A stretch of DNA of 64,000 bases. Origin: Clitopilus passeckerianus (Eukaryota; Basidiomycota; Agaricomycetes; Agaricales; Entolomataceae). Where the stretch lies: the NCBI GenBank assembly GCA_944990035.1, contig CALYLX010000035.1, positions 186,001-250,000 of the forward strand, given 5' to 3'. A model generated the notes under the pieces. It saw nothing but the letters and a program-made list of their open reading frames with translations. It had not been told where the DNA came from and searched no databases. Position numbers and translations under genes: made by a program. The stretch's first letter is position 1. Each line of letters opens with the position of its first letter. Shown here in pieces: positions 11,122 to 22,323 of this stretch.

Positions 11122-12417
11122 ATGCTCGCTCGCACTGCTGCACGCACTCTCGCTGCTCCTTCGAGCCGCCTCTTCTCCTCCTCGTCTGCCCGTCAGACCA
11201 AGGTTGCCGTTCTCGGTGCTGGAGGAGGAATCGGCCAGCCATTGTCCTTGCTCTTGAAGAGCGACCCCTTGGTCACCTCTCTGAGCTTGTATGATATCCG
11301 TGGCGCTCCCGGAGTTGCAGCAGATGTCAGCCATGTTGATACTACCTCTGAGGTGAGTCTTGCAAAAAAATTATGATGCGGCGTGTTTTCCTGACTTCGG
11401 GTTCATACATCTAGGTTACCGGCTACGCAGCAGACCAGCTCGACCAGGCCCTTGAGGGTGTCAAGGTTGTTGTCATCCCCGCTGGTGTTCCCAGGAAGGT
11501 ATGTGCCCATTTCGCTTTCAGAACGAGCTTAGGCTGACTTGTTATTCACAGCCTGGTGTAAGTGGCTATAATTTTCTACCGTTCCGATGCAATAACTAAC
11601 TTCCGTTTAGATGACCCGTGATGATCTGTTCAACGTGAGTGGTTGACCGAAAAAATGTGATGACATTTCGCTAAGCTGGTATTTTCCAGACTAACGCCTC
11701 CATTGTCCGTGACCTTGCCGCTGCCGTTGGCCGTGTTGCACCGGAGGCACACATCCTCGTCATCTCCAACCCTGTCAACTCCACCGTCCCCATCGTTGCC
11801 GCCACCCTCGAGAAGGCTGGTGTCTTCGACCCCAAGCGCGTCTTCGGTGTTACCACCCTCGATGTTGTCCGTGCCAGACGCTTCCTCTCTGGCGTTACTG
11901 GTGCCTCAACCGAGGAGACCGGCGTTACCGTTATCGGTGGCCACAGTGGACCTACCATCGTCCCTCTCCTCTCCCAGAACTCCCACGGCAAGGGCATCAC
12001 TGGTGAGGTCTACGACAAGCTCGTACACCGCATCCAGTTCGGTGGTGACGAAGTCGTCAAGGCTAAGGATGGTGCTGGAAGCGCTACCCTCTCCATGGCT
12101 TACGCTGGTGCCAAGTTCACCAACACCCTCCTCCGTGGCTTGAACGGCGAGAAGGGTGTTATTGCACCTACCTTCGTCAAGAGCGACCTCTTCGCTGACC
12201 AGGGTGTCGACTTCTTCTCTTCCAACGTTGAGCTTGGCGTATGTCTTCTCCCTTCCTCGCTTATGCCCAATGCTAATCAGATTCTCTCAAGCCCAACGGT
12301 GTTGAGAAGATTCACGGCCTTGGCGACCTCTCCGCTGAGGAGAAGAAGCTCCTCGATGCTTGCTTGCCTGAGCTCAAGAAGAACATCGAGAAGGGCAAGG
12401 CTTTCGCTGCAGCTTAA
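11122..12417 (+). CDS. MDH1: Malate dehydrogenase, mitochondrial
   Basis: Interconverts malate and oxaloacetate with NAD in the TCA cycle. Six exons: 11122-11352, 11415-11498, 11552-11557, 11611-11634, 11690-12238 and 12292-12417, together 339 aa in perfect frame. The N-terminus ([22 protein letters not shown]) is a classic basic, Ser-rich mitochondrial presequence. The dinucleotide-binding motif [18 protein letters not shown] follows. The substrate loop is [29 protein letters not shown] and [13 protein letters not shown] match the family, and the catalytic His motif is [13 protein letters not shown]. The tail lacks a peroxisomal SKL, which supports the mitochondrial form. Two exons are tiny: 6 nt coding Pro-Gly and 24 nt coding MTRDDLFN, both covering the active-site loop. 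Start and all splice sites are certain from family conservation. Confidence 0.97.
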
Positions 12418-12796
12418 ATATCATCATGTACTTTGGCACGGTTGTGGTTATAGACTCCTTTTTTTCTTTTCTCCGTCCTGCTTTCAGAGTTTGAACCATG
12501 AATTAATGGAATTGATAGAGTGGCTATCCTCCAATCATCTTCCATCTGATAGAACATCCTTGGCTAAGTGTTATGCCCACTCATCTCTTGAGCTGATCCT
12601 TGGTGGCGGCATCTCCTTATTGTTTCCCGTGTCATCTGACTTGAATGTGACAGTCAACATGAGACTAGCGTCTGTCTCGAGTCCTTTCATTCCACCGCCG
12701 CTCGTTAGCGATGTAATGTACCTACATTCTGACTGTCAGACGAATGTATAAGTTAACACACAGAGGCTGCTACCGTTGGCCAGCTTTGCCTCAGAT
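12418..12796. other. Intergenic, malate dehydrogenase 3' flank and promoter of small secreted protein
   Basis: 379 nt with no coding signal recognised. It must hold the malate dehydrogenase terminator and the promoter of the small secreted protein. Confidence 0.45.
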
Positions 12797-13173
12797 ATGC
12801 AATTCAAGTCTTTATTCATCACGTCCCTACTCGCCATCATTGCTTCCGCGTCTGTCATTATAATCGAGACAGACGGCGTGAAATCTGGCAACGACTGTAG
12901 CGACAATGCGGCCAATAGACCGAGCTCTATTCCAAAGCCGCCCCAGACGCACTGTAAGCTTCGTTTACTTTCGCACTGATATGATTCCCCTGAAGCCTTG
13001 TACCAGTCCTTAATCAGATTCCCTCCTACTTTCGGAAGCCCTTCATAGGCTGCGGGGATCGATGCTCTTCGAAAGATGATTGCAGTGGGTTTTGCAGCGT
13101 TTGTAACGGGGCGAGTCCTTCCTTCCTTCGTGTAGCATGCTGCACTCTAATTCGAGTTTTAGTGGGCCTGTAA
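12797..13173 (+). CDS. Small secreted cysteine-rich protein
   Basis: Exon 1 is 12797-12953. The intron 12954-13048 runs GTAAGC...CATAG, and exon 2 is 13049-13173, giving 93 aa. Residues 1-18 or so (MQFKSLFITSLLAIIASAS) form a signal peptide. The mature part has about nine cysteines: one near residue 36, then a C-C-x3-C-x5-C-x3-C-x2-C cluster written CCGDRCSSKDDCSGFCSVC, and a further CC pair. This spacing resembles small secreted fungal proteins with a 'CGDxCxxxxDCxxxC' knot-like pattern; function is unknown in that group. An alternative acceptor at about 13018 would give a shorter, Cys-poor tail and is less likely. The last 20 residues (after ASPSFR) are hydrophobic and could reflect a missed third exon. 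Confidence 0.55.
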
Positions 13174-13442
13174 TCTTTTCTGAAGGGGTAGAGTATTACC
13201 ACGTCGCGGCTGATCCCAACTTCGCTCACTTCAAGCTGGTGTGGCGATGCGTGATGACCGCAATGATTTTGAGATCTCTATCATGTCAGTCATTTGGCCT
13301 ATCGACCGTTGTCCTCGGAAAATGAAAAATAAAAACAAAATGTTCCCTCCACTTGAGTAGTTTGATCCCCTCTCAGCCTCCTCCCCAACACTGGCGACGC
13401 TGAATCGGATACCAGATTCCTCGCGCCAACTTGGAATATTAA

Positions 13443-14213
13443 ATGGCCACCCAAACTAATATCACCCAGCCTCCACCTTTCGACCATACATGCAGCGAAG
13501 GCCCTTACAGTCTTGGTTACAAAACCAACGCTAATCTTGCCAACCAGTTCATGTCCAACAACGCAGACGTGCCGTGGATTCTCCAATGTCAAAACCAAAC
13601 GGTACCTTATCCCACTACCGACAGGATGAAGAACTGCTATGACTGGGATGTCACACTGTGCATCGGGGGTCAAGGCCAGCAACACGCATGTGCCATGGCA
13701 AAGTGTTCTGCAGTAGATTGGAGTGGGGCCCAGGCAGATCCTTGTTCCAAGGTTCTCCTGAGCAGCGCGTACGACTTTGGAATCCGGACACTCGGATATT
13801 ATTGCTGTGGGGAGAAAGGCTGCACATTCGCTGGCCAGGAGGGGGGTGCAGAAGAAGACTATTATGTGTCTTGTGGCCCTGCGTTGACCAGTGTCGGGTA
13901 TTCTGACCTATGGCTCTGCGTCAAAGACACGAAGGTTTTGGAGTCGGCTAGCACGATGTGTGTCAGGGCGAAGGATAACTCAACGTGTTCGGGACATTTC
14001 GCAGACCGGGCCTCATCGCCATTTTCTTCCGCCTCTCATTCGACGACGCATCCCACAAGCCCCTCCATCACATCCTCCGGTTTGCCAAGTACTAAAACCA
14101 ATAGGGGGACTCAGATCCTTGGGAGTGGTCCAGTCACAATACTGTGGATCCTTGTCGGAACATGTATTGCAGCAGGCATCTTCTCTCTAGACGGTTCGTT
14201 GGACATCCTATAG
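13443..14213 (+). CDS. Cysteine-rich single-pass membrane protein, unknown function
   Basis: Single exon, 256 aa, closed by TAG at 14213; an in-frame TAA sits right before the ATG, so no longer start exists in this exon. Residues 1-180 are Cys-rich with about 16 cysteines and N-glycosylation sequons (NIT, NQT, NST). Motifs include HTCSEGPYSLGYKTN, NCYDWDVTLC and GYYCCGEKGCTF. Residues 183-225 are a Ser/Thr/Pro stalk, and VTILWILVGTCIAAGIFSL near the C-terminus is a membrane helix. This is the plan of a cell-surface protein with an extracellular Cys domain, stalk and anchor, yet no signal peptide is visible; the first exon may be missing or the protein may be inserted N-out. It lies 270 nt downstream of another Cys-rich gene but shows no obvious homology to it. 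Confidence 0.6.
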   Translation: MATQTNITQPPPFDHTCSEGPYSLGYKTNANLANQFMSNNADVPWILQCQNQTVPYPTTDRMKNCYDWDVTLCIGGQGQQHACAMAKCSAVDWSGAQADPCSKVLLSSAYDFGIRTLGYYCCGEKGCTFAGQEGGAEEDYYVSCGPALTSVGYSDLWLCVKDTKVLESASTMCVRAKDNSTCSGHFADRASSPFSSASHSTTHPTSPSITSSGLPSTKTNRGTQILGSGPVTILWILVGTCIAAGIFSLDGSLDIL

Positions 14214-14343
14214 GGGCCACAGTGGGCGGAGGATATGACGGACGTGGTCGACGCTCGATGCCGGCCCGAATATACCTACGGCGGGACAGTTGAAGTTGAA
14301 AGAACAAAAATGTGCAGTATTATTAGTATAACTACAGAGGGCC

Positions 14344-16011
14344 CTATGCCAAGCCATTGTTGCTATTACTTACCCACCAATTATCGACCTCCTTATCAGC
14401 ATCGTATCTGTACTGAGTCTGAACATACATATTCTCGCTGAAAATCTTGACATCAGGCCCTTCCAATGTCGCCTTCAACGCCTGTGCCTTCTTCACAAAT
14501 TCGGGGATGGTCGAGTCTTGGCCCTCCAGCGTTTTCCAAGCATCTGCTACGATGTTCGGGTTCCCGTTCCCCAACGATTTCGCGTGCGTGGCGTTGGATC
14601 GTGGAGCGCGGATAGTCTGGTAAGCTTGCAAGAACTTCCCGATCTCTTCACGAGAGGAGATGCGCGAAAAGAGGTTACCAAATACTGCTGCGTCTTCGAT
14701 ATCCGATCTGTGAGTGTGATTTAGTACAATGTTAGGAAACGTAGACGGACCCCGACTTACCGCCATAGCTGCACCTTGTGCATAGTAGGGCTGAACAGGA
14801 GGCGAGTAAGCCTTGTTGAAAACGAAACGGGATGGACAAGTACTGACCAGCATTGCGTGCGCGGAGTCCCCTAGAAGTGCTACTCGCCCATGCGTGTGCA
14901 CCCACGCGTCCGCAGGTGCTCGCATAACGAGTTTGAACTTGACGGCGGATTTTATCAGCGACACCATCTTCCTAGCTCTGAATACATCCTTAAGTAATTG
15001 TGTGAATGTATTGGAGCATTTAATGCGAGGCTGACCTCGGTGTCCATCCCTTCATGATATCATCTAGCTCGTCAAGGTTAGCAGGCACAGACCAATGCCT
15101 CTCAAGATCAGGATCCGTCACAATGAGGGCGATGTTGTAGAATCCATGTCCCTAGGAAGGCGATATTAGATCACCCATTGAACATGGAACACCAAGCTGC
15201 TCACTATTCCGTAGGCTAAAATCCTTTTCTCCCGGCCCTCCCAAAATTGCAAATCATCGATGGATATCGAGCTCAGGTCTGGATGCTTCTTAATCTCCTC
15301 CACTGGAATTAGGGCACGATAGCACGCAAAGCCCGATACAACTGCCTAATCAGGTGCTGGAAGGATGGTGGGCGAACTACGCTGCCTACACCATCGGCGC
15401 CGATGACGACGTCTCCGGTCAGGACCTCGCCATTGCCGAGAGTCATGGAAGGCGTTTCTGGATCCACGGAGATGACCTTCCCTTTGTCAATAGTAACCCG
15501 ATCCTTGACGAGATTGTAAAGCATTGTGACGAGGTGAGGCCGCTGTCAATCATAAGGCACAACTTATGAAGATGAAACCCCTAAGAACTTGAGTAGATGC
15601 CATAGATATTTGCTCTGTCGTCGAGAGGATTCAAGTATTTCAGAAGAGCGGCTTGATCGTCCGTATCATCTAGGAAGGCGTTAAAGTGGTGGCACTAGAA
15701 TACAATGGATATACCTACAACTGCACCAGAAACCTTCTCTGGGCTTCGCACAGTGCGCTTTAAGTTGAGGCTCGAGCCCCCATCTGTATAGGAGCCGAGT
15801 GACATCTGCACGACATTGTAAGTTGTGATACTAGAACATAGGATCACACGCGATGCTCACTCGGTGAAAATTGGACGCCTGCCCCAATTTCAGCAGGGAG
15901 GTCGCTGGGATCGATGACGGTGACTCAGGAAGTGTGCAGTGGACAACCACCTATACCACCACCTACGATGATGAAATGAAGAGACACAGATGCTTTTCTG
16001 TCGCCATACAT
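14344..16011 (-). pseudogene. FAD-dependent monooxygenase (salicylate hydroxylase type), probably decayed
   Basis: The C-terminal half is well preserved: GHGFYNIALIVTDPDLERH, then RAPADAWVHTHGRVALLGDSAHAML (the GD motif of class A flavoprotein hydroxylases), PYYAQGAAMA and IEDAAVFGNLFSR. The N-terminal half is damaged. From ATG 16011 the FAD loop reads FIIVGGGIGG. The expected continuation LSTAHFLS is in another frame and TVIDPSDLPAEIGAG in a third, with about a dozen residues missing. A second frame change falls after VTRLLYRWGLEPQLK. Another problem lies between GADGVGSVVR and SGFACYRALIPVEEI, where an in-frame stop sits with no good intron to remove it. Introns in the 3' half keep good GT/AG sites. 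I read it as a recent pseudogene; unusual splicing could rescue one lesion but not all of them. Confidence 0.7.
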
Positions 16012-17506
16012 TGCTGTTGCTTCTGTTCAATGTCTTTGAGGCCGCATAGACAAGCATACTTTTATACGACATCCAACGTTCTAGGAAGCCTTCTCCAATT
16101 GACCCACATTTTCCCGAAGGGATGCCGTCTGTTAAGAATACTGCGAGAAGGTGGCAGAGGTGAAGCTTTGCTTCCGTTGATGCGGCGGGTAAGGTGGTTG
16201 ATCGAAGGAAGCTATCAGTGTCGATCATGTTCTGCCAGTAAGCCGGAGTATAAGTAGAAATAACAAATATCGATGATGAACGGAAATTCGGAAGATCGGA
16301 ATCCTTGCAATGAGCCGTCCAGCCTGAATAACCTGCCGTTAACTATATCCCTCTGCTATCAATGGTCGAATACCAACTTTGCTTCCCCTTCCAAGACCGC
16401 GGTGGGCCGTATCGGCGACTCGGCAAGCGGCGGTGCTGAGTGGGTCAGGCCAACAGGTCATGACCAAGGATGTATTGGAAACAGACGTGACTTGGCCTGG
16501 AACAACGATAACCAGATTTGTTCTGACGCTTGTCTTCTGTAGAAATAACTCATCCTGCAAGTTCGAATCTGAATATTGCCGGAGGGGTTTGGAAGGTAAG
16601 GGCTTTCTTGGACGATGGGTAACCTTGTTAACACCCCGCTGCGCAAATTGAAGTCATCCGAATCAAGCCTCTAGTAACTGGTATCCCCTGGCAAAGGCCG
16701 AAGTAGGCGCATATAGGGGATGCGTGAGAGGAATCCGAGCACCAAGCCAAGGGTAAAGGTCGTTCTGCGGGTAGACTAGTCGCTCAATCTATCACGAAGG
16801 TCGATAACTGAAATTGGGCGGCGAAGACTACAATGGAGTTTCCGCCCCGGTACAGCTTTCATACCCATAGAAAGGGCCACCAGGGGAGCGGCAGGCCAGG
16901 TAGGTAGTAACCTAGCCGTTGAAGCCGAGTATCGAGTTGAACTCTGCAAACGATCTTGACGTGAGGGATAAATGAACACACTAGTCCGAGGTCGGTCAGG
17001 CGAGACGACCAGGTATCGGGATTGCCTCAACAACGAAAGGTTTCTCAAATAGATGTCTGCTATGAATCGTCGTGAACAGTGAACAAGGGGAGAGAGCACC
17101 TGGTTTCGGAATACAGTGGCTGGACATACAAGAACAAACATGTAAGACGGATGATGTAAGCACACCACTGAGAGGCAGAAGGTTCGGGTGTGGCGCAAAT
17201 GTCACCCATCGGGGAAACAGGCTAAGATTGTAAAATATCAGGGACTATATGCGCCTCAAACTCATCCAAGTTACTCTGTGCACTGATTTTATTATGTTAA
17301 AATGTTTTGTAAAACAAAGCTAATGATACACAGCGATCGCAAGTACAGTAATCTCTGATGATGATACGATGATCATGTACAATGATGAGAGAGCAAACAG
17401 CTAGTCAGACACGATGAGAGAAAGGCAAGTACACCGTATGCATGAAATGAAGTGAAAAGCGATGAGAACCACTCCATAAGCCCCAAACCCTAGTAAAGGA
17501 AGGGAG
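16012..17506. other. 1.5-kb gene-poor interval
   Basis: No ORF here shows family resemblance, plausible codon bias or spliceable continuation on either strand. A GTTCGAATC string near 16560 was checked as a tRNA T-loop and failed. It may be relic DNA next to the decayed monooxygenase. Confidence 0.4.
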
Positions 17507-19432
17507 TCACGGACTCCCCATAACCACATCATCCTTCCGCTCTCGTACCCTCTCGCCCTCCCCTCTACCCGCGCCCCTCTCCCCAGGCCCAGGCTCAATC
17601 GACGCAGCCGAGCTAACGCTCGCACTCCTGCTCCTCGTCCCGCCCGAACATACACTCCTCGTCGGCCTAATCGTTGGCTCATCATCCGTGCTGGTCGTCG
17701 TGCTCGTCCCACCCTCCGTCTCTGCCTCAGTCGAATAATCCTCATCAGCAGTATACGACTGATCATGCTCCGCCTCCGTCTCCGTTGACACGCTCGAATC
17801 CGAATCCGAATCAGTGTCGGTCTCCCCGGAATCGTCATCGTCGTCTTCTGAATCGTTCCCTGGTGGCCGGGATTTAGGCGTCCCAGTCGTGGTGAACCCG
17901 CTGCTTCGAGTGCGGATAGCACGGCGGGTAGGAGATTTGGTAAAACGGGGTTTGTACCCGTTTTCTTCGACTGGACTTGCAGTCACAGCAGAAGAACCAA
18001 TGATTGTAGAAGGCCCAGCTGCACCAGCCAATGCACCACCATATGCATCTATCGCTCCCATCCTGTTCATCTCAGCATGACTCGGCTGCCTGACCTTCTC
18101 CTTCGACCCGGACGCTACGGGTACTGGGGGATGATTGGTTGGTGTGAACGAGGTTGATGAGGAGGTTGCGGAGTTAGGAGGTCGGATAGTCGATGTCGAG
18201 GATTCTGAGGAGTCGGATGATAGGGATGTAGCTGAGGCTGCGGAGTTGGGAGGGGTAGGCCCTGTCGTGTGCGAATAGGCGCCGTTAGATTGGGGGTGAT
18301 GAGAGGATGTTGATGAGCTAGGGTGGGCGGAGGTCGATGTGGAGTGCGAGGTCATCGACGAAGAGGAGGTTGATGAGAGCTTGTGCGACGAGGATGCTTG
18401 GGGTTGGGAGGGGTGTTGTGAGGGTACTGAAGGAGATGTATGTGTGGGATAGGGGGCAGCACCATGCTGCTGCGAGAACAGAATCAACTGTTCCGCATAT
18501 CGTTGCATCTCTGTCGTCGATATCACGAGATTAAAGTCGTTCAGCAGCAAAAACTGCAGCTCGAGCTGGTTAAGTTCAGCCAGTGGCAAACCGCCGACCT
18601 AAACCCATCAAGCTCGGTTAGATTATCTGTTTAGGAGAGGAGTTGAGGGGAAGGGTGGACATACCTTTGCATACCTCGAGTTCGTGTAGAAAACGTCCGA
18701 GAAGAATTTGCTCGCCACAGTTACGCCCGCAATGACCAGCCGATGGATATTGTAGCTGTCAATGACAAAGCCCCTCCCAACAGCCTTCTCACTCAACCTG
18801 CTCATCCTATCAAAGTACACCAGCAGCGCCAAGAACACCTCGTTCGTCATCGGGCAGTATTTCAGAATGCGAAGGAGGTAGGACTCCAATGAGATAGTCG
18901 GCACGTTCCGAGCATGGAAAGTGAGCGTGCTTGATGGTGTGGAGAGGGCCGCACGGGAGGCTGTGGTGAGGGTTTTCCACAGCGGCGAATCAATGTGAGG
19001 TAGAGCGCCGTGTTGTGAGGAGGATAGTGCGGGTGAAGCAGGAGATGGTGGGCCTGAGAGCGACGAGAGAGCGTCGTTTGTGGACGCTATTTGGGTAAGT
19101 AAGGAGGCAAGGAGGCGCAAAAGGTCGGTCGTTTGGTATGCATGGATGTTTACAGGCGGTGCCTCTGGTGCCTCTGTGGTTTCTATTGTCGTCGCTGCTG
19201 GTGTTGTTACCGACAAAGGTGCTGACTGAGGAGTGTCGATCTTTATTGGAGCCGGGGTAGGCTGAGGTTGGTGATGATTAGAGGATTGCTTTGGCTTGAC
19301 ATTGAAATGAATCGTGGCGGGTGATTTGCTCCTCGATGACCTTGAGGAAGACCTTGTCGTCGTTGTATGTGTTGTCGTCGTCGTCGGGATCGTTGTAGTC
19401 GTTATTGTGGTTGGATGGGCGACAGCGAGCAT
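17507..19432 (-). CDS. PHO80/Pcl-type cyclin with long low-complexity tails
   Basis: Exon 1 is 19432-18665, the 66-nt intron is 18664-18599 (GTATGT...TTTAG), and exon 2 is 18598-17507; total 619 aa. The cyclin box of the Pho80 family (Pfam Cyclin, PF08613) lies near residues 95-300: LESYLLRILKYCPMTNEVFL, YFDRMSRLSEKAVGRGFVID, YNIHRLVIAGVTVASKFFSD, then across the splice YTNSRYAK and VGGLPLAELNQLELQFLLLN. Such cyclins partner Pho85-like CDKs in phosphate, glycogen or polarity control. The N-terminus has long Thr runs. The C-terminal 300 residues are Ser/Thr/Pro-rich and end in an acidic Ser/Asp/Glu region (NDSEDDDDDSGETDTDSDSD), a likely phosphorylated tail. The specific Pcl class cannot be settled by eye. 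Confidence 0.92.
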
Positions 19433-20148
19433 GAATTAAAAAATACAGTAGAAAATAACAAAAAGAGAAATATAATCAAATCTTTTTTCGGTTCTTTTCG
19501 TTGATTACTTTGTTTGTATTTCTTTACATTTTGATGACGTCACACGTGCCCCTTTTTCCTTTTTCTCTCTTTATCGTGACTTTTGTCTCCTCGAGGCGTT
19601 TGCACGTTCGTCCTTTTGCTACCTGGTACTCGGAAATCTCCAGATGCACCTGACTGCATTCAATGGTTACTACCTCTTTGCTGCCTCGAAGGACTATTGG
19701 TACCCACCAGTCGATGGCCCTGGTGCCTTCTGCCTGTCAAAGGGACGCTATCGGCGATTTCTAGGGACTAAACTGTACTCGGCTTGGCGTCGGGGACGTC
19801 ATTGTAAGCTCTGCAGGGCTGTAAGCAGTTCTACTGCGGGCAGGTATCGCGGTGCAGACGGCGTTTGATGCGATCTCGGACGCGATTAGTTCTCGGGGAC
19901 GTCTGAAATTGCTGCTCAGTCTTACGACATGCAGCGACCGTTTCAGCAACCTCCTCACTCGTGTGTCCTCCGGAATAACTTGTTCACTGGCGGCTGTGGG
20001 AGCCTAACTGGTTGGGGTACAGCACGTTCTGCTGTTAGAACGCACGTCGCTATCTTAAACTTTTGGTGTTCTCAAACGTTTGGTTACCAGTGACGCATTC
20101 TGATTCCTAATCCAATTACAGTTCAACAAGTAGAGTCCTAATCCTCAC
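19433..20148. other. Intergenic, promoter of PHO80-type cyclin and 3' flank of carboxypeptidase
   Basis: 716 nt. The first 150 nt are A/T-rich with pyrimidine tracts and include CACGTG at about 19543 (in 'gtcacacgtgccc'), the core bound by bHLH factors such as Pho4 in yeasts. That is a sequence match only. No gene was recognised in the remainder. Confidence 0.4.
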
Positions 20149-22044
20149 CTATAGATCTTCACCCGCCATCCACCTATTAATCAACGCCAGCGCCTCCTTT
20201 GGCTTGTCATACGGCACCATATGTCCGGCGGCATGCACGGTCGCATACGTCAACCCCTTCCCACTCCTCGTCTTCCCTGCCGTCTTCCCATCTACCTTCC
20301 ATTCTCTCAGCTCATCCTTCCCAAACTCTGCCTTCCCAGACCAGTCTAAAGCAAGCGTCCACCGCTCGTTCCCGATCCAGTTGCATATCCAGTCATAGTC
20401 TCCAGCATAGATAAGGACTTTGATGCCTCGCTCGAGGAGGGCGGCGACGTGGAGGGCACTAGAATGGGCACCGTCGAGGGAGGCTCCGAAGGCGGCGCCG
20501 ACTGTGGATGAGCAGGAGGTGAAGTTGTGTGTTACCGAAGGGTCGACACCCAGGCGTTTGCGCATCTTGGGTTGGTCGAGGAAATGACTGATGTGCCTGC
20601 AATTCAAGATTCAAAATGAGAGGGATAATAGTGAACAGGAATTCAGCAATGTACTTTGTGACGGGATAGCAAAGGGTTTCTTCGAGTTTTCCTTCACATT
20701 TTCTGCTCATATCGTAGGGGTTGATGCCTAGTTGTAGCCTCATTAGACATCGCCCCTGCAAAAAGAGCTTAATGACATACCCGTCTGCCAAAACGGCGCT
20801 ACTAGTTCCATGTAACAGAAGGTAGAAGCGGCACCACAGTCAATAGCGTCAAAGGTATCGATGCAAGACTTCTTCGCCCATTTCTCGCAGCGAGGAAGTA
20901 CTTGTTTCATTCGGACACAAGTGCTATAAACGGAAGATAAGACATAGGCAAGGGCAAGGCCAAGAATCACTGGCATACCTGATATCCATCACTGGGGGCA
21001 CGGTAGCACTTGTACATTGCATGTCGTAGTAGGAGCTCGTAATGGCATATGGATCCGTTATTCCATTCCCTGTATTCAACTCGTTTAGCGTTTGGCTGCT
21101 TCAGCAAGTATTATGGACGCACCAATCACAGCAGAGGCGAGGTTGATGGGTGTCATCTCGGCTTCGATCAGTTTCGCATTCTGGTCGTAAACCTCAGCTG
21201 CAAACACTGGAATATAGCGGCCCTAGAACACCCTTCTTTTGAGTAAAGGAGGTATGAAGACAGGAAGTGAACATACACCGTATGATTCCCCAGCCATATG
21301 AAGTGCCCGTCCCTTGAACTGGCCGAAGTTCTCGAAGAAGATGGCAATGAAAGCTGCGATATCCTTCGCTGCTTCTTCTGTAGTTCCCTACATCCAATCC
21401 CCTCTCAGTAACCATGCAAGAACAAGAACCCAGCGAGATAGATACTTACCACACTCTCCCCGTACTCAGCGTACGAAAACCCAACTCCAATTGGCTGATC
21501 AACGAAGAACACATTCGCATTGTTATTCCACGAATAGGGATTCTCCTTTGGTCCCTCATCATCTAATACTCGGCAGGGTCCTAATTCCATGAACAAACCG
21601 AGGGAAGAGGAGCAGCCAGGGCCACCGTTTGTCCAGAAGATTACATCGTCCTTTGAGGGGTCGGAACGGGACTCGAAGAAGTAGAAGAAGAGGTGACGTG
21701 CGCCGATGTCGATGTAGCCCGTGTAGCCACTAACGAAATTCTAGTATTTAGAGCTTGGAGTGGGAAGACATTGTAAAGACGAACCTGGCATTCTTGTCAC
21801 AGAAAGAAGACTTCTTCATCCTGACCTGATACTTCGGGAAAGCAGGGTGTCCCATCACAGTATAACTCTCTTCGGAGAGCACCGACAGGGTTTCGACGGG
21901 GTTGAAGAAACCTTGTTCTTGGTTGTGTACATTGTACGGAATGGACGCGTTATTGTTGCCAATGTTTGCTTGGAGGGGTTGCTGTGATGCGCCCTGGACG
22001 CCTGCCGCAAGGATAGCGGCAACGAGGAACGCAGCCGACTTCAT
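20149..22044 (-). CDS. Secreted serine carboxypeptidase (peptidase S10), copy 1
   Basis: Releases C-terminal amino acids from peptides, probably extracellular or vacuolar. ATG at 22044 begins MKSAAFLVAAILAAGVQGAS, a good signal peptide; stop TAG at 20149. Nine exons are supported by direct alignment to the adjacent paralogue at 22324. Visible blocks are [32 protein letters not shown] (oxyanion region), [19 protein letters not shown], the Ser nucleophile motif in HMAGESYG, DMQCTSATVPPV, a Cys-rich insert (RCEKWAKKSC), LIYAGDYDWICN carrying the catalytic Asp, and TVHAAGHMVPYDKP carrying the catalytic His. Total is near 500 aa, normal for S10. It is transcribed divergently from its paralogue across a 279-nt gap. 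No lesions were seen, so it is probably active. Confidence 0.92.
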
Positions 22045-22323
22045 CGTCCTCAACGTTGTCGGTGGCGGTGGATGTTCAGAAGGAAGCGAGACTGCCGTTT
22101 GTCATCGAGTCATCCATGGGAAAACATGATAAGATACGCGTGGAACGATGATGGTGGTTGGGATCAGAAATGGGGCAGCAGCTCCTTTTGAACCCGAAGA
22201 ACCATCATCTCCATGCTGCATCGCGTGTTCCATGTCATGAACCTTAGCGGCAGATAACGGGGGCCTCTTTCTTGTTTCTGGCCTTTGGAGTCGGGTTGAC
22301 AGTTGACTAGCCCAATACTCGCA
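22045..22323. promoter_or_regulatory. Shared divergent promoter of the two carboxypeptidases
   Basis: 279 nt lies between the two divergent ATGs (22044 minus, 22324 plus). With such spacing both genes must share the region, so co-regulation is plausible. No specific operator was identified. Confidence 0.5.

Noticed and set aside
16540..16600. GTTCGAATC string as a possible tRNA T-loop
   Set aside because: The flanking bases do not pair into a 5-bp T stem and no A-box or acceptor stem is found upstream.
16776..17198. Minus 140-codon frame in the gene-poor interval
   Set aside because: No motif, Ser/Arg-rich random-like composition, no splice partners.
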